The notes under the pieces: model-generated
What the model was told of the DNA's origin: nothing
Seen by the model: only the letters and a program-made list of their open reading frames with translations
The model's database searches: none
Shown here: one piece after another, positions 6,192 through 7,130 of the stretch
Numbering within the stretch: position 1 is the first letter of the stretch
How the letters are laid out: each line of letters opens with the position of its first letter
Assembly: GCA_020252865.1 (NCBI GenBank)
Contig: JADCCH010000282.1
Span: 1 to 7,130, forward strand
DNA from: Methylobacterium sp.
GTDB lineage: Bacteria > Pseudomonadota > Alphaproteobacteria > Rhizobiales > Beijerinckiaceae
Reading direction: 5' to 3'
DNA length: 7,130 nucleotides
Program-made: the position numbers and the translations under genes

Positions 6192-7116
6192 TCACGCGAC
6201 GGCGTGCCGCCTGCAATGGCGCGAGAGGAGCACCATCAGGCTCATGGCGAGGAAGCCCATCGCCATGAAGGTGAGCGAGATGCCCGCCGCGCCGGTCCGG
6301 TCGATGATGAGACCGCCGAGCACGGGGGCAAGCGTTGCCGTGAGGCTCGGCAGCAGCGTCACCCGGCCGAGCCGCTCTCCATAGCCTTGCGAGCCGAAGA
6401 GCGCGAGGGTCAGCGTTCCCTTCACGATCGTGTTGAGGCCGTTCGCGATGCCATAGGCGGCCGCGAACAGGATGCCGCCGACAAGCACGCCATTCGCCAG
6501 CGCCAATGCCACGAAACTCACTGCAAAAAGCACGTTCGAAACCTGCGCTGTGCGCAATGCCGAGTGCTTCTGCGCTGTCGCCATCTCACCCAGCCTTCCC
6601 AGCACCTGGAAGACGCCGACGAGGCTTGCGACCAGCACGGCCTCCTTGAAGGTGAAGCCCAATCCTTCCAGCAGCGGAAAGGCGAGCATCGACCAGCCAT
6701 TGCCGACCAGGGCGATGCAGGAGAGCATCACCGTCATCAGGAGGAATGCCATCCTTTGCCCTTCGGGCTTCAGGCCCGCGGGCACTGGCTCCGGCAACGG
6801 CGCGCCATCGAGCTGGCGCTCGCGCCCGTCGAGCAGCCAGGCATGAAGCGGCGCGCAGATGAGGATGTTCACGGCACCGAAAATGAGCACGAGGCTGCGC
6901 CATTCCAATACTTTGAGCAGCGCCGCTGTCACCGGCCAGGCGATGGACGATGCCAGCCCGCCGATCAGCGTCAGCAGCACGATCGCCCGGCGCGCATTCT
7001 GGCCGGACATCCGGGTGAGCGAGGTGAAGGTGGCGTTGTAGAGCGAGAGAGGCGAGCCCAAAGCCACGATGCCCCAGCCCACGAAATAGAGCACCGGCCC
7101 CTTCGCGATGGCGATG
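6192..7116 (-). CDS. MFS transporter, 5' end missing at contig end
   Basis: This is the C-terminal part of a Major Facilitator Superfamily permease of the inner membrane; the substrate cannot be told. About 308 codons of genomic sequence remain, ending with TGA at 6192-6194. Numbering from the Val codon at 7094, hydrophobic segments fall at about 2-26, 37-60 and 67-88, then a polar central loop at about 88-113 (LLDGRERQLDGAPLPEPV), then six more at about 115-137, 150-170, 183-200, 203-228, 243-265 and 270-290. This fits helices 4-12 of a 12-helix transporter, so helices 1-3, about 100 residues, are lost. The loop RLGEMATAQ and the end of the protein, SRHCRRHAVA, are basic or polar as expected on the cytoplasmic side. 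The GTG at 7094 is not a real start: the frame stays open upstream and GTG falls inside a helix. The frame also runs through 7117-7130, but those bases are adapter and the residues read there are not real. Confidence 0.85.
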
Positions 7117-7130
7117 AGATCGGAAGAGCA
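7117..7130. other. Illumina TruSeq adapter remnant at contig end
   Basis: The last 14 bases, AGATCGGAAGAGCA, are identical to the start of the common Illumina TruSeq adapter. They directly abut genomic-looking MFS coding sequence and end the window. They are most likely untrimmed adapter carried into the assembly. The codons they add to the MFS frame (CSSDL at the N-terminal side) are an artefact. Confidence 0.9.

Noticed and set aside
7092..7094. GTG as the start codon of the MFS gene
   Set aside because: The frame continues upstream to the contig end, the codon is at the edge of a membrane helix, and a protein starting here would lack about three helices. It is an internal valine.

Overview
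The window looks like one piece of an alphaproteobacterial chromosome, most likely Hyphomicrobiales (Rhizobium/Agrobacterium-like). The evidence is high GC with strong third-position G/C bias, a PleC/DivJ-type histidine kinase, a full TTAA-N7-TTAAC CtrA-type box, and GANTC (CcrM-type) sites concentrated in one intergenic region. No mobile element, CRISPR array, rRNA or tRNA was found.

Layout from left to right: (1) the 3' part of glnE on the plus strand (1-830), the C-terminal adenylyltransferase half of the glutamine synthetase adenylyltransferase/adenylyl-removing enzyme. (2) A 773-aa membrane-bound sensor histidine kinase on the minus strand (832-3153), with two membrane segments, two PAS-like domains, a HisKA domain and an ATPase domain. 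It converges on glnE with one base between the stop codons. (3) A 335-bp intergenic region (3154-3488), the most information-rich non-coding part. It holds five GANTC sites, a perfect CtrA-type box inside an AT-rich island, a hairpin after pepN that pairs fully only in the minus-strand RNA, and a compact set of nested hairpins that ends in a terminator-like stem plus T-run on the plus strand. (4) pepN, a full-length M1 aminopeptidase N on the minus strand (3489-6101). (5) A 90-bp gap. (6) A 5'-truncated MFS transporter on the minus strand, from about 7116 down to 6192.

The right-hand 14 bases (7117-7130) match the start of the Illumina TruSeq adapter exactly. The window therefore reaches an assembly contig end, and the MFS gene is broken by the assembly rather than by biology.

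The genes are mostly housekeeping: nitrogen-regulatory adenylylation (GlnE), peptide turnover (PepN), a transporter of unknown substrate, and a regulatory kinase. The best lead is that the kinase, whose histidine-containing domain resembles kinases of the DivK/CtrA cell-cycle pathway, has a promoter region carrying both CtrA-type and CcrM-type sites. This suggests cell-cycle-controlled expression. The kinase also has a degenerate G1 box in its ATPase domain. No wholly new system is evident, but the intergenic region may encode a small structured RNA.
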